Under the pieces are notes generated by a model. The model searched no databases. It was not told the origin of the DNA and saw only the letters and a program-made list of their open reading frames with translations. Positions 56,883-64,000 of a DNA stretch of 64,000 nt are shown here, piece after piece; position 1 is the first letter of the stretch, and each line of letters begins with the position of its first letter. The stretch comes from Actinomadura_E scrupuli (lineage in GTDB: Bacteria; Actinomycetota; Actinomycetes; Streptosporangiales; Streptosporangiaceae). The position numbers and the translations under genes are program-made. The stretch is taken from assembly GCF_050971785.1 (NCBI RefSeq), contig NZ_JBPCCU010000007.1, positions 186,001 through 250,000 of the forward strand. The letters are read 5' to 3'.

Positions 56883-57776
56883 ATGAGGGTTGCGATCACC
56901 GGCGCCTCGGGCCTGATCGGCGCCGCGCTCAGCGGGCAGCTGCGCGAGGACGGGCACGAGGTCGTACATCTTGTCCGGCGTGAGCCCCACGGGCCCCAGG
57001 AGGCCCGCTGGGACCCGCAGGGCACCGTCGACACGGCGGCGCTGGAGGGCGCGGACGCGGTGGTCCATCTGGCCGGCGCGGGGATCGGCGACCATCGGTG
57101 GACCGAGTCCTACAAGAAGAAGATCCGCGACAGCCGGACGGCGGGCACCCGGACCCTGGCGGAGGCGCTGGCCGGGCTGGACCGCCCGCCGCGGGTGCTG
57201 ATCTCCGCATCGGCGGTCGGCTTCTACGGTGACACCGGCGACCGGGAGACCGACGAGTCGGGGCCCCAGGGGGCCGGGTTCCTCGCCGGGCTGGTCCGCG
57301 ACTGGGAGGCCGCGGCCGCCCCCGCGGCCGCCGCCGGCATCCGGGTGGTCCATCCGCGGTCGGGGCCCGTGCTGGCCCGCGAGGGCGGTTTTCTCGGCAA
57401 GGTGCTGCCGCTGTTCAAGCTGGGGCTGGGCGGCCCGCTCGGCAACGGCCGCCAGTGGATGAGCTGGATCTCGCTGCCCGACCAGCTGGCGGGCCTGCGG
57501 TTCCTGCTCGACCGCGACGACGTCGAGGGCCCGGTCAACCTGACGGCCCCGCATCCGGTGACCAACGCCGAGTTCACCAGGGCGGTCGGGAAGGCCCTGC
57601 GACGGCCCGCCGTGCTGCCCGTGCCGGCGGCGGCCCTCCGGCTCGCAGTGGGCCGGTTCGCCGACGAGGCCATCCTGGTCAGCCAGCGGGTGGTCCCCCG
57701 CCGGCTGACCGAGGCCGGGTTCACCTTCGAGCATCCGGACGTCGACAGTGCGGCCTGCGGCGTCCTGCGGGCCTAG
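56883..57776 (+). CDS. TIGR01777 family SDR epimerase-like protein
   Basis: A 297-residue protein of the SDR39U1/TIGR01777 group. It begins MRVAITGASGLIGAAL with the nucleotide-binding glycines (7-13), has the Ser/Tyr region SASAVGFYGD and ends with a C-terminal DUF1731 domain. Its activity is unknown; homologues in other bacteria are tied to cell-division or NADPH metabolism. The ATG is six bases after TAGTCT, whose TAG is the stop of the upstream gene, and no Shine-Dalgarno is present. The gene is probably expressed as a leaderless mRNA from within the end of the BBE gene. Confidence 0.88.
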   Translation: MRVAITGASGLIGAALSGQLREDGHEVVHLVRREPHGPQEARWDPQGTVDTAALEGADAVVHLAGAGIGDHRWTESYKKKIRDSRTAGTRTLAEALAGLDRPPRVLISASAVGFYGDTGDRETDESGPQGAGFLAGLVRDWEAAAAPAAAAGIRVVHPRSGPVLAREGGFLGKVLPLFKLGLGGPLGNGRQWMSWISLPDQLAGLRFLLDRDDVEGPVNLTAPHPVTNAEFTRAVGKALRRPAVLPVPAAALRLAVGRFADEAILVSQRVVPRRLTEAGFTFEHPDVDSAACGVLRA

Positions 57777-57864
57777 CAAGCCACAAGAATCCCTAAAAGC
57801 GCCCGCTTTCACCGCTGTGTAGTCGTACCGTGACCAGAAATGAGCACCGAGCGGGAGTGAGCGC

Positions 57865-58602
57865 ATGAGCACTGACGGACAGCCGCACATCCTGGCCATC
57901 GGCGGCGGCAGCTTCATCCCGGACGACCGTTACGGCCTGACGCCGAGCCCGCTGCTGCGGTACGCGCTCGACCTGACCGGTCAGGATCGGCCCCGGGTGT
58001 GCTTCCTGTCCACCGCGGTGGGCGACAGCACCGAGTACGTCGCCCGCTTCTACGCGGCCTTCTCCCAGCTCGACGCCGAGATCAGCCATCTGGCGCTGTT
58101 CCCGATGCCCAACGTCCCGGACGTGCGCGGCCATCTGCTCAACCAGGACCTGGTGTACGTCGGCGGCGGCAGCGTGGCCAACCTGCTGGCGCTGTGGCGG
58201 CTGCACGGCCTCGACGACATCCTCCGCGAGGCGTGGCAGTCGGGGGTGGTGCTGTCCGGGCAGAGCGCGGGCGCCCTGTGCTGGCACGTCGGCGGCAACA
58301 CCGACTCCTTCGGGCCGCAGCTGCGCCCGCTGACCGACGGGCTCGCCTTCCTGCCGTACTCCTGCGGCGTGCACTACGACAGCGACGCCCAGCGAAGGCC
58401 GCTGCTCCAGCAGCTGATCGGCGAGGGCACCCTCCCGGACGGGTACGCCGCCGACGAGGCGGTGGGGCTGCACTACGTCGGCACCGAGTTCGTCCAGGCG
58501 GTGTCGCATCGCGAGAAGGCCGGCGCGTACCGCATCGAGCCGGACGGGTCGGGCGGCGCCAAGGAGACCCGCATCGAACCGCGGCTGCTGACCTCCGCCT
58601 GA
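57865..58602 (+). CDS. Peptidase E-type S51 peptidase
   Basis: A 245-residue class-I-glutamine-amidotransferase-like peptidase of the S51 family. The nucleophile Ser134 is in LSGQSAGALCW, and His in HYD/LHYVG blocks complete the site. S51 peptidases include the Asp-dipeptidase PepE and cyanophycinase. The family length of about 235 residues fits peptidase E. Substrate could be Asp-X dipeptides, but the exact specificity cannot be told. The ATG follows GGGAGTGAGCGC. Cytoplasmic, no signal peptide. It precedes lipB by 51 bases but lipB has its own leaderless promoter. Confidence 0.85.
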   Translation: MSTDGQPHILAIGGGSFIPDDRYGLTPSPLLRYALDLTGQDRPRVCFLSTAVGDSTEYVARFYAAFSQLDAEISHLALFPMPNVPDVRGHLLNQDLVYVGGGSVANLLALWRLHGLDDILREAWQSGVVLSGQSAGALCWHVGGNTDSFGPQLRPLTDGLAFLPYSCGVHYDSDAQRRPLLQQLIGEGTLPDGYAADEAVGLHYVGTEFVQAVSHREKAGAYRIEPDGSGGAKETRIEPRLLTSA

Positions 58603-58653
58603 CCTCCGCCTGACCTGCGGCGGTCCGCCCCGAGCACACGTAGGCTGTATCGC

Positions 58654-59412
58654 GTGAAGGATCTGATCTTCGTTCATGCGGGATTCGGCGAGCGCGCCGT
58701 TCCCTACCAGGAAGCCTGGGACCTGCAGCGGCGCACCCACGAGCAGCGGGTGGCCGGGGAGCTCCCCGACACCTGCCTGCTGCTGGAGCATCCGGCGGTC
58801 TACACCGCCGGCAAGCGCACCGAACCCGCGGACCGCCCGCTGGGCGACCCCGGCGCGCCGGTCATCGACGTCGACCGCGGCGGCAAGCTCACCTGGCACG
58901 GCCCGGGCATGCTCATGGGCTACCCGATCCTCCGGCTGCCCGACCCGATCGACGTCGTGGCCTACGTCCGGCTGATCGAGGAGATGCTCATCCGGACCTG
59001 CGCGGATCTCGGCGTGACGGCCACCCGGGTCGAGGGGCGCAGCGGCGTGTGGGTGCGGGGCGCCGCGGTGACGTCACCGCTCACCGTGGCGGGCCTGCCG
59101 CAAGTCCCCGATCGCAAGATCGCGTCGATCGGCATCCGGGTGTCCCGTGGCGTGACCATGCACGGGTTCCAGCTGAACTGCGACTGCGACCTGTCGTGGT
59201 TCGACAAGATCGTGGCATGCGGGATCCGTGACGTGGAGGCCACCTCGCTCTCCCGTGAGCTGGGCAGGCCGGTCCGGATCGCGGAAACGCTCCCGCTGGT
59301 GGAGCGGCACTTCGCCGAGCTCCTGGGTGCGACGGAGACGTTCCATCGCACCCTGGCCCAGATCGCGGCGGCGGAGCCGGTCGAGGCGATGGGTCAGCCC
59401 ATCACCTTGTAG
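58654..59412 (+). CDS. lipB: Lipoyl(octanoyl) transferase
   Basis: A 252-residue enzyme moving octanoyl from acyl carrier protein to lipoyl domains such as SucB Lys43. Key motifs are RGGKLTWHGPG, DRKIASIGIRVSRGVTMHG with the catalytic Lys, and the nucleophile Cys in VACGIRDVEATSL (about residue 189). The GTG start lies seven bases after TAGGCT with no Shine-Dalgarno, a leaderless pattern. Its last 19 bases overlap the 3' end of the convergent DUF1877 gene. It works with LipA encoded 1 kb downstream. Confidence 0.94.
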   Translation: MKDLIFVHAGFGERAVPYQEAWDLQRRTHEQRVAGELPDTCLLLEHPAVYTAGKRTEPADRPLGDPGAPVIDVDRGGKLTWHGPGMLMGYPILRLPDPIDVVAYVRLIEEMLIRTCADLGVTATRVEGRSGVWVRGAAVTSPLTVAGLPQVPDRKIASIGIRVSRGVTMHGFQLNCDCDLSWFDKIVACGIRDVEATSLSRELGRPVRIAETLPLVERHFAELLGATETFHRTLAQIAAAEPVEAMGQPITL

Positions 59413-59909
59413 ATCGCCTGGCCGTCGTTGGCAGCGGCGACGAAGAACCGGGCCAGCGCGACGTAGGCCGGCCGCAGGAACCGGTCCCGGGCCTCCTGCG
59501 GCGGCCGCTGGGCCCAGTCCGGCGCGCCCTGGACACCCGCGGCGATCATGCGGGGCAGGTCGTACCGGGCGGAGATCGCCTCGAACGGCGTGTGCGCCAG
59601 GTGCTCCGCGGCCGCCTTGACCCGCTCCGCGGCCAGGAAGATCACGTCGAGGCCGAGCTCCGCGGTGCCGTCCTCGGTGAGCAGCCTGCCACCGCAGACC
59701 ACGTCGGCCTCGGGGGCGCGGCCGTCCCACGGATCACCCGTGATCAGGTAGTGCAGCCCCTGCCAGGCCCCGGCGATGTCGATCATCTGATCGGGGGCGT
59801 GCCGGCGGCGCCAGTCCGGCACGCCGAACACCAGGCGCGCGATGCGGCCGGGGTCCGGTTCCCCCTCCATGGCCGGCGGCAATCTGAGGTACGTCATTGC
59901 CACACTCAC
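59394..59909 (-). CDS. DUF1877 family protein
   Basis: A 171-residue protein of the DUF1877/YfbM family. The core motifs are DIAGAWQGLHYLITGD, ELGLDVIFLAAERV and a C-terminal DRFLRPAYVALARFFVAAAN helix. Function is unknown; the family is broadly distributed, sometimes near toxin/immunity genes. The GTG at 59909 follows GGAGGAAG. Its stop lies inside the end of lipB, giving a 19-base tail-to-tail overlap, which would make the two mRNAs antisense to one another at their ends. No membrane segment is visible. Confidence 0.82.
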   Translation of the reverse strand: MSVAMTYLRLPPAMEGEPDPGRIARLVFGVPDWRRRHAPDQMIDIAGAWQGLHYLITGDPWDGRAPEADVVCGGRLLTEDGTAELGLDVIFLAAERVKAAAEHLAHTPFEAISARYDLPRMIAAGVQGAPDWAQRPPQEARDRFLRPAYVALARFFVAAANDGQAIYKVMG

Positions 59910-60076
59910 GGCTCTTCCTCCTGCGTACGGGCTCCTGCACGGCGACCGGCCTGTGCCCCGGCGACCACGGCAACAGGGAGTCACCCTAGAGAGATCGCTA
60001 GCTACTCAGGGTGGAAACATGGGAATCGGACTACAACGGCATCCGGTTGTTACGCTCTCGCGACATTTGACCCTTG

Positions 60077-60400
60077 TCAGGTGACTTTGCGGGCCTTCAC
60101 CGCGGTGCCATACGCACAGATCTCGGTCCCCACGTCACGCAGCTCGTTGGTCTCGAACCGCATCGCCAGCACGGCGTCGGCCCCCTCCGCCTCCGCCGCC
60201 GCGATCAGCCGTTTGCGCGCCTCCAGCCTGCTGTCGCTCAGCTGTTCGGTCAGGCCGCGCGCCTCGCCGCCGAACAGGCCCCGCAGCCCCGCCTCGATCT
60301 GGGAGCCGGCGGCGCGCACGAAGACGGTCGTCCCGAACACGTCCCCGAGCACCTCGGTGATCTCGTGACCGGGGAGGTCGTTCATGGTGCTGACGATCAT
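60077..60400 (-). CDS. YbjQ/UPF0145 heavy-metal-binding domain protein
   Basis: A 107-residue protein of the YbjQ (DUF74) family, which forms ring-like pentamers. It has the GHEITEVLGDVFGTTVFVRA segment in two pieces, followed by a long helix and the C-terminal MRFETNELRDVGTEICAYGTAV block. The name heavy-metal binding comes from fold similarity and the activity is not established. The ATG at 60400 follows GAGGTGG. It is divergent from lipA, whose promoter lies within 70 bases. No Cys/His metal site is obvious apart from one Cys near the C-terminus. Confidence 0.85.
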   Translation of the reverse strand: MIVSTMNDLPGHEITEVLGDVFGTTVFVRAAGSQIEAGLRGLFGGEARGLTEQLSDSRLEARKRLIAAAEAEGADAVLAMRFETNELRDVGTEICAYGTAVKARKVT

Positions 60401-60464
60401 GAGTCCACCTCGCGGGGGTTCTCCGGGGGTAAGAAGGAGCGGCTCTTGGACGTACCCTAGGGGA

Positions 60465-61409
60465 GTGACTGCGGTGACCCCAGAGGGGCGTAAGCTCCTG
60501 CGACTCGAAGTACGCAACAGCGAGACCCCGATCGAACGCAAGCCGCCGTGGATCAAAACCCGGCTGAAGATGGGGCCGCAGTATCGCGAGCTCACCGAGC
60601 TGGTGCGCGGCGAGGGCCTGCACACGGTGTGCCAGGAGGCCGGCTGCCCCAACATCTACGAATGCTGGGAGGACCGCGAGGCCACCTTCCTCATCGGCGG
60701 CGACCAGTGCACCCGGCGGTGCGACTTCTGCCAGATCGACACCGGCAAGCCGGCCGCCTATGACCGGGACGAGCCGCGCCGGGTGGCCGAGTCGGTGGCC
60801 AAGATGGGGCTGCGCTACGCCACGGTGACCGGGGTCGCCCGCGACGACCTGCCCGACGGCGGGGCGTGGCTGTACGCCGAGACCGTCCGCCGTATCCACG
60901 AGGCGGTCCCGGGCTGCGGGGTGGAGCTGCTCATCCCCGACTTCGACGGGATCCCCGCGCAGCTCGCCGAGGTGTTCGGCACGACGCCCGAGGTGCTGGC
61001 GCACAACGTGGAGACCGTGCCGCGGATCTTCAAGCGGATCCGGCCCGGGTTCCGCTACGAGCGGTCCCTGGACGTCATCACCCAGGCCCGGGCCGCCGGG
61101 CTGGTGACCAAGTCCAACCTGATCCTGGGCATGGGAGAGACCCGCGAGGAGATCTCGCAGGCGATGCGCGACCTGTACGGCGCCGGCTGCGAGCTGCTCA
61201 CGATCACCCAGTACCTGCGGCCGAGCATCCGGCACCACCCGGTCGAGCGCTGGGTCAAGCCCGAGGAGTTCGTCGAGCTCCAGGCCGAGGGCGAGCAGAT
61301 CGGCTTCGCCGGGGTGATGTCGGGGCCGCTGGTGCGCTCCAGCTACCGGGCCGGACGCCTCTACCAGCAGGCCATGGCGGCCCGCGACGCCGCCGCGGTC
61401 GCCCGCTAG
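60465..61409 (+). CDS. lipA: Lipoyl synthase (radical SAM)
   Basis: A 314-residue radical-SAM enzyme that inserts two sulfurs into octanoyl groups placed by LipB. The radical cluster motif is CTRRCDFC (Cys82, Cys86, Cys89) and the auxiliary cluster ligands are Cys56, Cys61 and Cys67 (TVCQEAGCPNIYECW). The C-terminal VRSSYRAGRLY supplies the conserved Ser. The GTG start follows TACCCT by six bases with no Shine-Dalgarno, leaderless-like; the longer frame to 60384 is dismissed. Its Fe-S clusters could be inserted by ErpA. Neighbour lipB lies 1 kb upstream with two opposite-strand genes in between. Confidence 0.95.
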   Translation: MTAVTPEGRKLLRLEVRNSETPIERKPPWIKTRLKMGPQYRELTELVRGEGLHTVCQEAGCPNIYECWEDREATFLIGGDQCTRRCDFCQIDTGKPAAYDRDEPRRVAESVAKMGLRYATVTGVARDDLPDGGAWLYAETVRRIHEAVPGCGVELLIPDFDGIPAQLAEVFGTTPEVLAHNVETVPRIFKRIRPGFRYERSLDVITQARAAGLVTKSNLILGMGETREEISQAMRDLYGAGCELLTITQYLRPSIRHHPVERWVKPEEFVELQAEGEQIGFAGVMSGPLVRSSYRAGRLYQQAMAARDAAAVAR

Positions 61410-61536
61410 GACCCTGGTCCCGGCGGCCCCCGTGGGGGCCGCCGGGACCGCGCAGGCCCCCTCACCCACCGGGGCCGGCCGCTCACACGGTGCTCCGTTT
61501 TCACGTCGCCGGGCGAATACTCGTATCCTTCGGTCC

Positions 61537-62229
61537 ATGGCAAACAAGCCCACCGACGGGGCCGCGCGTCCCGGCCGTATCAAGCAGATCGGCGCTCTGG
61601 CCAAGGTCCTCCACAAGGCCAACCCCAAGGCCCTGCCGATCGTTTTCGCCGCCGCGATCGCCACCCTGATCGTCGCGGTGGTCATCGGGCTCCTCATCGA
61701 CCAGTTGCTGTTCCTGATCCCGCTCGGGATCATGGGCGCGATCCTGGTGGGCATGATCGTGTTCGGCCAGATGGCCCAGCGGACCCAGTACAAGATGATC
61801 GCCGGTCAGCCCGGCGCCGCGGCCAGCGTGCTGGACAATATGCGCGGCGGCTGGACGGTCACCCCGGCGGTGTCCGGCAACCGCAGCCTCGACCTGGTGC
61901 ACCGGGCGGTCGGCAGGCCGGGCGTGCTGCTGGTCTCCGAGGGCCCCTCCAGCCGGGTCGGCCCGCTGCTGGGCGCGGAGAAGAAGCGCCTGGCCCGGGC
62001 CGCCGCGCAGGTGCCGATCTACGACATCCAGGTCGGCGACGAGGAGGGCCAGATCCCGATCGGCAAGCTGCAACGGCACATCATGAAGCTGCCGCGCAAC
62101 CTCAACAAGGCCCAGGTCGGCGAGCTCAACGACCGGCTGCGCGCGCTCCCGGCCACCATGCAGATGCCCAAGGGCCCCATCCCGAAGGGGGCCCGGATGC
62201 CCAAGGGCCCCAAGCCCAAGACCCGCTGA
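61537..62229 (+). CDS. DUF4191 membrane protein
   Basis: A 230-residue actinobacterial protein of the DUF4191 family. After a basic N-terminus there are two hydrophobic helices (about 32-52 and 56-78), then a soluble domain and a C-terminal Pro/Lys/Gly-rich tail with repeats of MPKGP. Function is unknown. The gene generally follows lipA in actinomycetes, and co-occurrence suggests a link to lipoylation or to the membrane, but this is not proven. The ATG is seven bases after TATCCT, without a Shine-Dalgarno, so a separate leaderless transcript is likely. Confidence 0.88.
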   Translation: MANKPTDGAARPGRIKQIGALAKVLHKANPKALPIVFAAAIATLIVAVVIGLLIDQLLFLIPLGIMGAILVGMIVFGQMAQRTQYKMIAGQPGAAASVLDNMRGGWTVTPAVSGNRSLDLVHRAVGRPGVLLVSEGPSSRVGPLLGAEKKRLARAAAQVPIYDIQVGDEEGQIPIGKLQRHIMKLPRNLNKAQVGELNDRLRALPATMQMPKGPIPKGARMPKGPKPKTR

Positions 62230-62320
62230 CCCCTCCCCCGGCCGGGCGCTCCGGCCGCCGGCGACCGGCCGGGACTGCCCCGCCGGCCGGGTGGCGGTCC
62301 GTGGATCGCCACCCGGGCGA

Positions 62321-63895
62321 TCAGTCCCGGTCCGCTCCGGCCGAGGTCGGGTATCCGTGGTAGGGCTTGACCTGGTCGAGGTTGTCCCGCGCCGGGTGCC
62401 GGGCGCCGACCGGGCCCTCGGCCATGGCGCGCAGCAGCGTCTCGGTGACCCGGTCGACGAACCTCTTGGCCGTGTCGTCGACGCCGTGGCCGCAGCGGGC
62501 GCCGCGCATCGCGCACACCCACCGCATGGTCCCCGCGGCGAAGACGCCCGCGCCGCTCGGCACGGTGTAGTAGGCCGAGTCCGCGTGGCTGGCGCCGTTC
62601 CCGCACACCAGCGGCGAGTGGGCGAGCACCTCGATCGGCCGGGGCGTCGTCACGACCGGGTTGACCCGGTCGTACTCGGGGCCGACCAGCCCGTGGAAGC
62701 GCTGCCCCCTGCGGACCCCGGTGCCGGCGAACAGCCAGTTCTGCGGGCGGTAGACGACGTAGTCCGCCTCCACCGGATTGCACTCGTAGAAGACACCGGT
62801 GAGGTCGCTCTCCGGCCGCGGCCTGCGGGCCAGCCGCCAGTCGATGGTGATCTCGGCCGGATCCCTGGCGCCGATCGGGTCGTCGAGATCCTTGTAGCAG
62901 ATGACCAGGCGGTTCTGGCCGAGCCTGGTGGCGCCGAACCGGATGTGCCGGTTGACCTCGTTGGCGCCGAGGAAGGCGATGTTGACGCCCGCGTCCCTGG
63001 ACCTGGTCGCCTGTTCGCGCATCGGCGTGGACCAGTACTCGTCGTGGCCCAGGACGGCGAGCGCCTTCGCGCCCTGCAGCAGCGCCGGATCGGCGTGCAG
63101 GTCGTTGTCGGTCTCGTAGGCCAGCGGCAGCCCGAGCCGCTCCGCCAGCACGATGGCGGGCTGCTCGTAGGCCATGTACTTGACGGCGCCGTCCAGATCG
63201 TAGGGCCGGTCGAAGGCGACCGCGCGGGACCGCTCGTCGTAGCCGCCGATCCCGTCGTAGAGGCTGTAGCCGCCCCACCGGTTGTAGGCCTGCCAGGTGG
63301 TGGTGCCGTTGAGCACGACGACCTTCCCGGCCGTGCTCGCCGAACGCACCGTGATCGGGACGTACCGCTGGGCGCCGGAGTCGGCGCTGAGCCGGAGCAG
63401 GTAGGACCCCTCGGGCCAGCCCTGGGTGGGGACGGTCGCGGAGACCTTCCACGGCGCGGTCACCGTGCGGGTCGCCTGCTCGATACGGGGCGGAGCCTGC
63501 ACGCCGCCGGTCAGGTGCGGCGAGGCCCACACCTCGCGGGCCTGGGCGCCGCCGTACCAGCCGGTGCGGAACGCCTGGACCCGGTACCCGCCGGCGGTCG
63601 TGGAGACGAACAGCCGGAAGGACTCGCCGGGCAGCACGCTGACGTGGTCGGTGTAGCCCTCGATCTCGTGTTCCGCGCCGACTCTGTGGACCCGCCAGTC
63701 GGGGGCGCCGGGCTTGGCGTTCTCGGCCGCGGTGACCTCTGCGGGCGCCACGGCCGGCGCCGCCACGGGTGATCCCGACACCGCGGCGGACCGGCGGTGC
63801 TTCGGGGCGGACGCGGCGCCGCGCGCCGCGCACCCGGCCGGCAGGAGCACGGCCAGGACGAGAAGGGGGACGACGATCCGCCGAGGAGTGCGCAC
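62321..63895 (-). CDS. Lipoprotein with N,N-dimethylformamidase beta-subunit-like domain
   Basis: A 524-residue exported protein. The signal peptide ends in a lipobox, VLLPAGC, so the mature protein should be lipid-anchored at about Cys22. After a short linker comes a beta-sandwich region (about 60-185: FRLFVSTTAGGYRVQAFRTG split by loops), followed by a DmfA2-like C-terminal domain with TTTWQAYNRWGGYSLYDG (several parts), GHDEYWSTPMRE and FLGANEVNRHIRF. Known dimethylformamidases need a small alpha subunit and iron; neither is encoded here, so a true formamidase is doubtful. It may act on wall or extracellular polysaccharides. The ATG has no clear Shine-Dalgarno. Confidence 0.82.
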   Translation of the reverse strand: MRTPRRIVVPLLVLAVLLPAGCAARGAASAPKHRRSAAVSGSPVAAPAVAPAEVTAAENAKPGAPDWRVHRVGAEHEIEGYTDHVSVLPGESFRLFVSTTAGGYRVQAFRTGWYGGAQAREVWASPHLTGGVQAPPRIEQATRTVTAPWKVSATVPTQGWPEGSYLLRLSADSGAQRYVPITVRSASTAGKVVVLNGTTTWQAYNRWGGYSLYDGIGGYDERSRAVAFDRPYDLDGAVKYMAYEQPAIVLAERLGLPLAYETDNDLHADPALLQGAKALAVLGHDEYWSTPMREQATRSRDAGVNIAFLGANEVNRHIRFGATRLGQNRLVICYKDLDDPIGARDPAEITIDWRLARRPRPESDLTGVFYECNPVEADYVVYRPQNWLFAGTGVRRGQRFHGLVGPEYDRVNPVVTTPRPIEVLAHSPLVCGNGASHADSAYYTVPSGAGVFAAGTMRWVCAMRGARCGHGVDDTAKRFVDRVTETLLRAMAEGPVGARHPARDNLDQVKPYHGYPTSAGADRD

Positions 63896-63948
63896 GGCCC
63901 AGCATCCTTCCGTACGCCGCCGCCGGGCGCCGCGCCGAGGGGAACCCT

Positions 63949-64000
63949 TTACCCGGAGCGGTATCTGCCCGGGGTCGCGGTGAGCATGGCCAGGGCGATG
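63949..64000 (-). CDS. 3' end of a gene cut by the window edge
   Basis: A minus-strand frame enters from the right edge and ends with TAA at 63949; 16 codons are visible, ending in IALAMLTATPGRYRSG. Third positions are mostly G or C and the short piece is partly hydrophobic, as in a C-terminal membrane or glycosyltransferase tail. The gene is too short here for identification. The DMFA-like gene starts 53 bases downstream on the same strand, so they may share an operon. Confidence 0.4.
   Translation of the reverse strand, partial: IALAMLTATPGRYRSG

Noticed and set aside
54375..57917. A 1180-codon open frame on the minus strand
   Set aside because: It lies opposite three well-supported plus-strand genes (ABM, BBE, TIGR01777), has no domain pattern and is rich in Arg, Gly and Pro, as expected of the complement of high-GC codons.
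1..64000. CRISPR arrays, tRNAs, rRNAs, insertion sequences, prophage
   Set aside because: I scanned for regularly spaced repeats, cloverleaf-like segments and transposase motifs and found none that hold up.

Overview
The window looks like about 64 kb of core chromosome from a very GC-rich filamentous actinomycete. The evidence is strong G/C bias at third codon positions, many GTG starts, actinobacterial-only families (DUF3043, DUF4191, CtaF, PspAA, PspAB), a PimB'-like mannosyltransferase, and the menaquinol bc1-aa3 oxidase genes ctaE-qcrCAB and ctaCDF. Gene order resembles, from memory, the glk to lipA segment of the Streptomyces chromosome. Gene content points to a Streptosporangiaceae-like organism, but that placement is only an inference. 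I saw no tRNA, rRNA, CRISPR array, phage or transposon.

Layout. 1-8.7 kb: a cut-off EEP-family nuclease, ROK glucokinase, small conserved proteins, a metallophosphoesterase, CutC, a long-chain acyl-CoA ligase behind a TetR-type palindrome, an SDR protein, and an ECF sigma/anti-sigma pair. 8.7-15.5 kb: a secreted DUF4142/DUF1996 pair, a redox module (NuoF-ferredoxin fusion plus a di-haem cytochrome b), a degenerate LytM protein and PimB'. 15.6-19.9 kb: qcrB, qcrA, qcrC and ctaE. 20-26.3 kb: a receiver-like protein, trpD, a stand-alone Lrp ligand-binding domain, rhomboid protease, an exonuclease/GIY-YIG fusion, a NYN-domain protein with an apparent ATC start, and a Cys4 mini-protein. 26.4-33.4 kb: envelope genes (NlpC/P60, two c-di-AMP riboswitches, CHAP hydrolase, two metalloproteases, L,D-transpeptidase). 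33.6-36.5 kb: ctaF, ctaD, ctaC. 36.7-41.3 kb: NifS-like plus TusA-like pair, adenosine-kinase-like PfkB protein, erpA, nadA. 41.4-45.7 kb: a pspA-pspAA-htpX-pspAB-fetA-fetB gene string. 45.8-49.6 kb: DUF3043, aldo/keto reductase, a small protein, cobU-cobS. 49.7-62.2 kb: pepA, lpd, sucB, a tandem ABM-domain membrane protein, a BBE-type flavoenzyme, a TIGR01777 protein, peptidase E, lipB, DUF1877, YbjQ, lipA, DUF4191. 62.3-64 kb: a lipoprotein with a dimethylformamidase-beta-like domain and the 3' tip of another gene.

How the parts work together. The ctaE-qcrCAB and ctaCDF blocks together encode the cytochrome bc1-aa3 branch. NifS-like/TusA-like proteins and ErpA could supply sulfur and Fe-S clusters, used nearby by NadA, LipA and the Rieske protein. 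LipB and LipA make the lipoyl group carried by SucB and reoxidised by Lpd. The 26-33 kb block remodels peptidoglycan, with at least the CHAP gene under c-di-AMP control. Many gene pairs overlap as ATGA or GTGA, so translational coupling is common. At least ten genes have an extended -10 hexamer (TANNNT) 6-8 nt before the start codon and no Shine-Dalgarno, which suggests leaderless mRNAs.

The observations most worth following up are the duplicated riboswitch whose first copy controls only a 25-codon remnant, the ATC start, the NuoF-ferredoxin/cytochrome b module, the short upstream ORF at the DUF4142 gene, and the catalytically empty LytM domain. Everything was read by eye; coordinates of hairpins and residue positions are accurate to within a few units.
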